Of a stretch of DNA of 64,000 nt, positions 62,869 through 64,000 are shown in pieces. Source of the DNA: Sphingobacterium puteale (GTDB lineage Bacteria; Bacteroidota; Bacteroidia; Sphingobacteriales; Sphingobacteriaceae); the NCBI RefSeq assembly GCF_003627955.1, contig NZ_RBWS01000001.1, forward strand, positions 496,001 to 560,000. The letters are read 5' to 3'. The translations under genes and the position numbers were made by a program. The number at the start of each line of letters is the position of its first letter. The first letter of the stretch is position 1. The notes below the pieces were generated by a model that saw only the letters and a list, made by a program, of their open reading frames with translations, ran no database searches and was not told the origin of the DNA.

Positions 62869-64000
62869 ATGAGATCGAGTATACTTGTTTTTGTGATCTT
62901 CGCGCTACTTTCCTTTCATACAAATGCGCAGGTCACCCCCCGAATAGAAAATCAAAAAGACACATTGAATAACCTCAAACCCGCGAAAACAAGGTTAATA
63001 TTTCAACTTGAGCATGAAAGTGGCGGTGAACTCAAATTCAATGAACGCTCAAAAGAGACCCTAGCCGACTCTTATTATAGCGGGCTTAATTTCCGCGTTG
63101 GCTTTCAGACACAGTTTCAAGACTCCTTAAAGAGCATTTACAATGAGATATACAACTACCCGATCTATGGTGTGGGAGTCTATAGCAGCACGTTTGGCCA
63201 GGAACATCTGGGACAACCTTTCGCGCTCTATGGTTTTGTAGCAATACCTATTAAACCCAAAATAAATTCGAGATGGAATTTCAACTACCGGATTGCACTT
63301 GGTCTCTCGGGCAGATTTAATCCCTACAACGAGGAGGATAATCCTTTTAACCTCCTGATAGGAAGCAAAAACAATGTATTTATCGACTTTGGACTTCAGG
63401 CCAACTACCGTTTGAGCCAAAAATTCCAGGTCGGTGCCGGTGTAGCTTTCCACCATTTTAGCAATGGGGCATTGGCTTTGCCAAACACGGGAATAAACCT
63501 GCTACCATTGAGCTTGTCCGTCTCTTATACGCCGACAAGCAGACCGTTTGATTTCAGAAAACGTACGGTACCAAAAATGGAAGAAATGGAAGAACTGCAT
63601 TTCAATTATGCTTTTGGTTTCAAACAGATTGATCGCGAACATGACGGTCAATATTTTAAATCGACATTAGGAGCTTATTACAGCAGGCATTTGGGATATA
63701 AATGGCGTCTAGGTGCCGGAATGGATGCATTCTATTCAGCAAGTGGTAACGACGAGGAAGTCGCCGGTGACAAAGCAGGGAGCTTTGGAGCATTGTTTTC
63801 CTATGGTCCGGCTTTCTACATTGACCATGTATTAAATTCGAGACTATATATCAATGGAAATTTCGGCGTATACTTACACCGAAATAAATTCAATGGTGAA
63901 AGCACGCCTGTTTATCTAAGGGCGGGTGTACGCTATAAAGTGTACAAAGATTTCTTTGCAGGAGTTTCTATTAAAGCACATGGCGGTAAAGCAGATTTTA
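62869..64000 (+). CDS. PagL-like acyloxyacyl hydrolase / lipid A 3-O-deacylase (partial)
   Basis: 377 codons are visible and the frame runs off the window edge, so the protein is longer. Signal peptide MRSSILVFVIFALLSFHTNAQ. Beta-barrel-like strands follow. VAFHHFSNGALALPN (about 193-207) carries the PagL-type catalytic His196-x-Ser198 and HFSNG motif, with TGINLLPLSLSVSY after it. PagL is about 170 aa, so this looks like a PagL-like domain followed by a second barrel-like half (from about 245), an unusual size. It may modify lipid A in the outer membrane. Substrate is inferred. Confidence 0.8.
   Translation, partial: MRSSILVFVIFALLSFHTNAQVTPRIENQKDTLNNLKPAKTRLIFQLEHESGGELKFNERSKETLADSYYSGLNFRVGFQTQFQDSLKSIYNEIYNYPIYGVGVYSSTFGQEHLGQPFALYGFVAIPIKPKINSRWNFNYRIALGLSGRFNPYNEEDNPFNLLIGSKNNVFIDFGLQANYRLSQKFQVGAGVAFHHFSNGALALPNTGINLLPLSLSVSYTPTSRPFDFRKRTVPKMEEMEELHFNYAFGFKQIDREHDGQYFKSTLGAYYSRHLGYKWRLGAGMDAFYSASGNDEEVAGDKAGSFGALFSYGPAFYIDHVLNSRLYINGNFGVYLHRNKFNGESTPVYLRAGVRYKVYKDFFAGVSIKAHGGKADF

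Overview
The window looks like a chromosomal segment of a Bacteroidota bacterium, most likely Sphingobacteriaceae (Sphingobacterium-like). The evidence is moderately AT-rich DNA, many matches to the Bacteroidota -7 promoter element TAnnTTTG (often with TTG/TTTG about 20 bp upstream), weak or absent Shine-Dalgarno sites, and lineage-typical families (DUF2723, DUF4271, DUF5683, DUF2911, FucP-type sugar transporter, AsmA-like/GT51 fusion). The content is mostly housekeeping. I saw no prophage, insertion sequence, CRISPR array, tRNA or rRNA.

Layout. 1-1026 is the 3' end of dnaK. 1155-4588 holds a DUF2459 membrane protein, a sugar-nucleotidyltransferase-like protein and a HerA-like ATPase, all on the minus strand. 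4759-7536 is a small secreted protein, a SulP transporter and a beta-carbonic anhydrase, a probable bicarbonate-uptake module. 7707-10314 is glnS and an OmpW porin. 10379-18337 (minus) holds a DUF2723 protein, metF behind a SAM-I riboswitch, two lipoproteins, rimM and rpsP. 18446-24691 is an addAB-like recombination helicase/nuclease pair. 24757-31462 contains a JmjC-type protein, hemD with a DUF4271 gene, tag, hpt and a GT51 glycosyltransferase with an AsmA-like N-terminus. 31816-41525 holds mrp, exonuclease III, a cyclophilin, a small unknown, a low-molecular-weight phosphatase, an HtrA protease, dapF and an SNF2 helicase. 41531-45251 is an AraC regulator divergent from an EmrAB-like efflux pair. 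45303-50666 is gltX, an orphan histidine kinase overlapping DinB and hotdog genes, and a sugar transporter. 50900-53459 is a DUF2911 gene, cdaA and pdxJ. 53730-58686 is the parA-parB-DUF5683-dapB-lepB cluster. The window ends with a flavin reductase, a large M16 peptidase and a PagL-like outer-membrane deacylase cut by the window edge.

Regulation is the most informative layer. I could place about a dozen TAnnTTTG promoters, a clear SAM-I riboswitch ahead of metF, and many unusually long perfect hairpins (15-27 bp arms) at gene ends, mostly between convergent genes. Three promoters share an extended 16-nt block. glnS and gltX have the -7 element exactly 4 nt before the ATG, suggesting leaderless mRNAs. 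rimM and xth share an 18-nt repeat at the same distance from their start codons. I found no convincing new multi-gene defence or mobile system; the best novel leads are these regulatory patterns, the small protein/SulP/carbonic-anhydrase module, and lineage-specific protein changes (AddB without iron-sulfur cysteines, Mrp without CxxC, AsmA-like/GT51 fusion).
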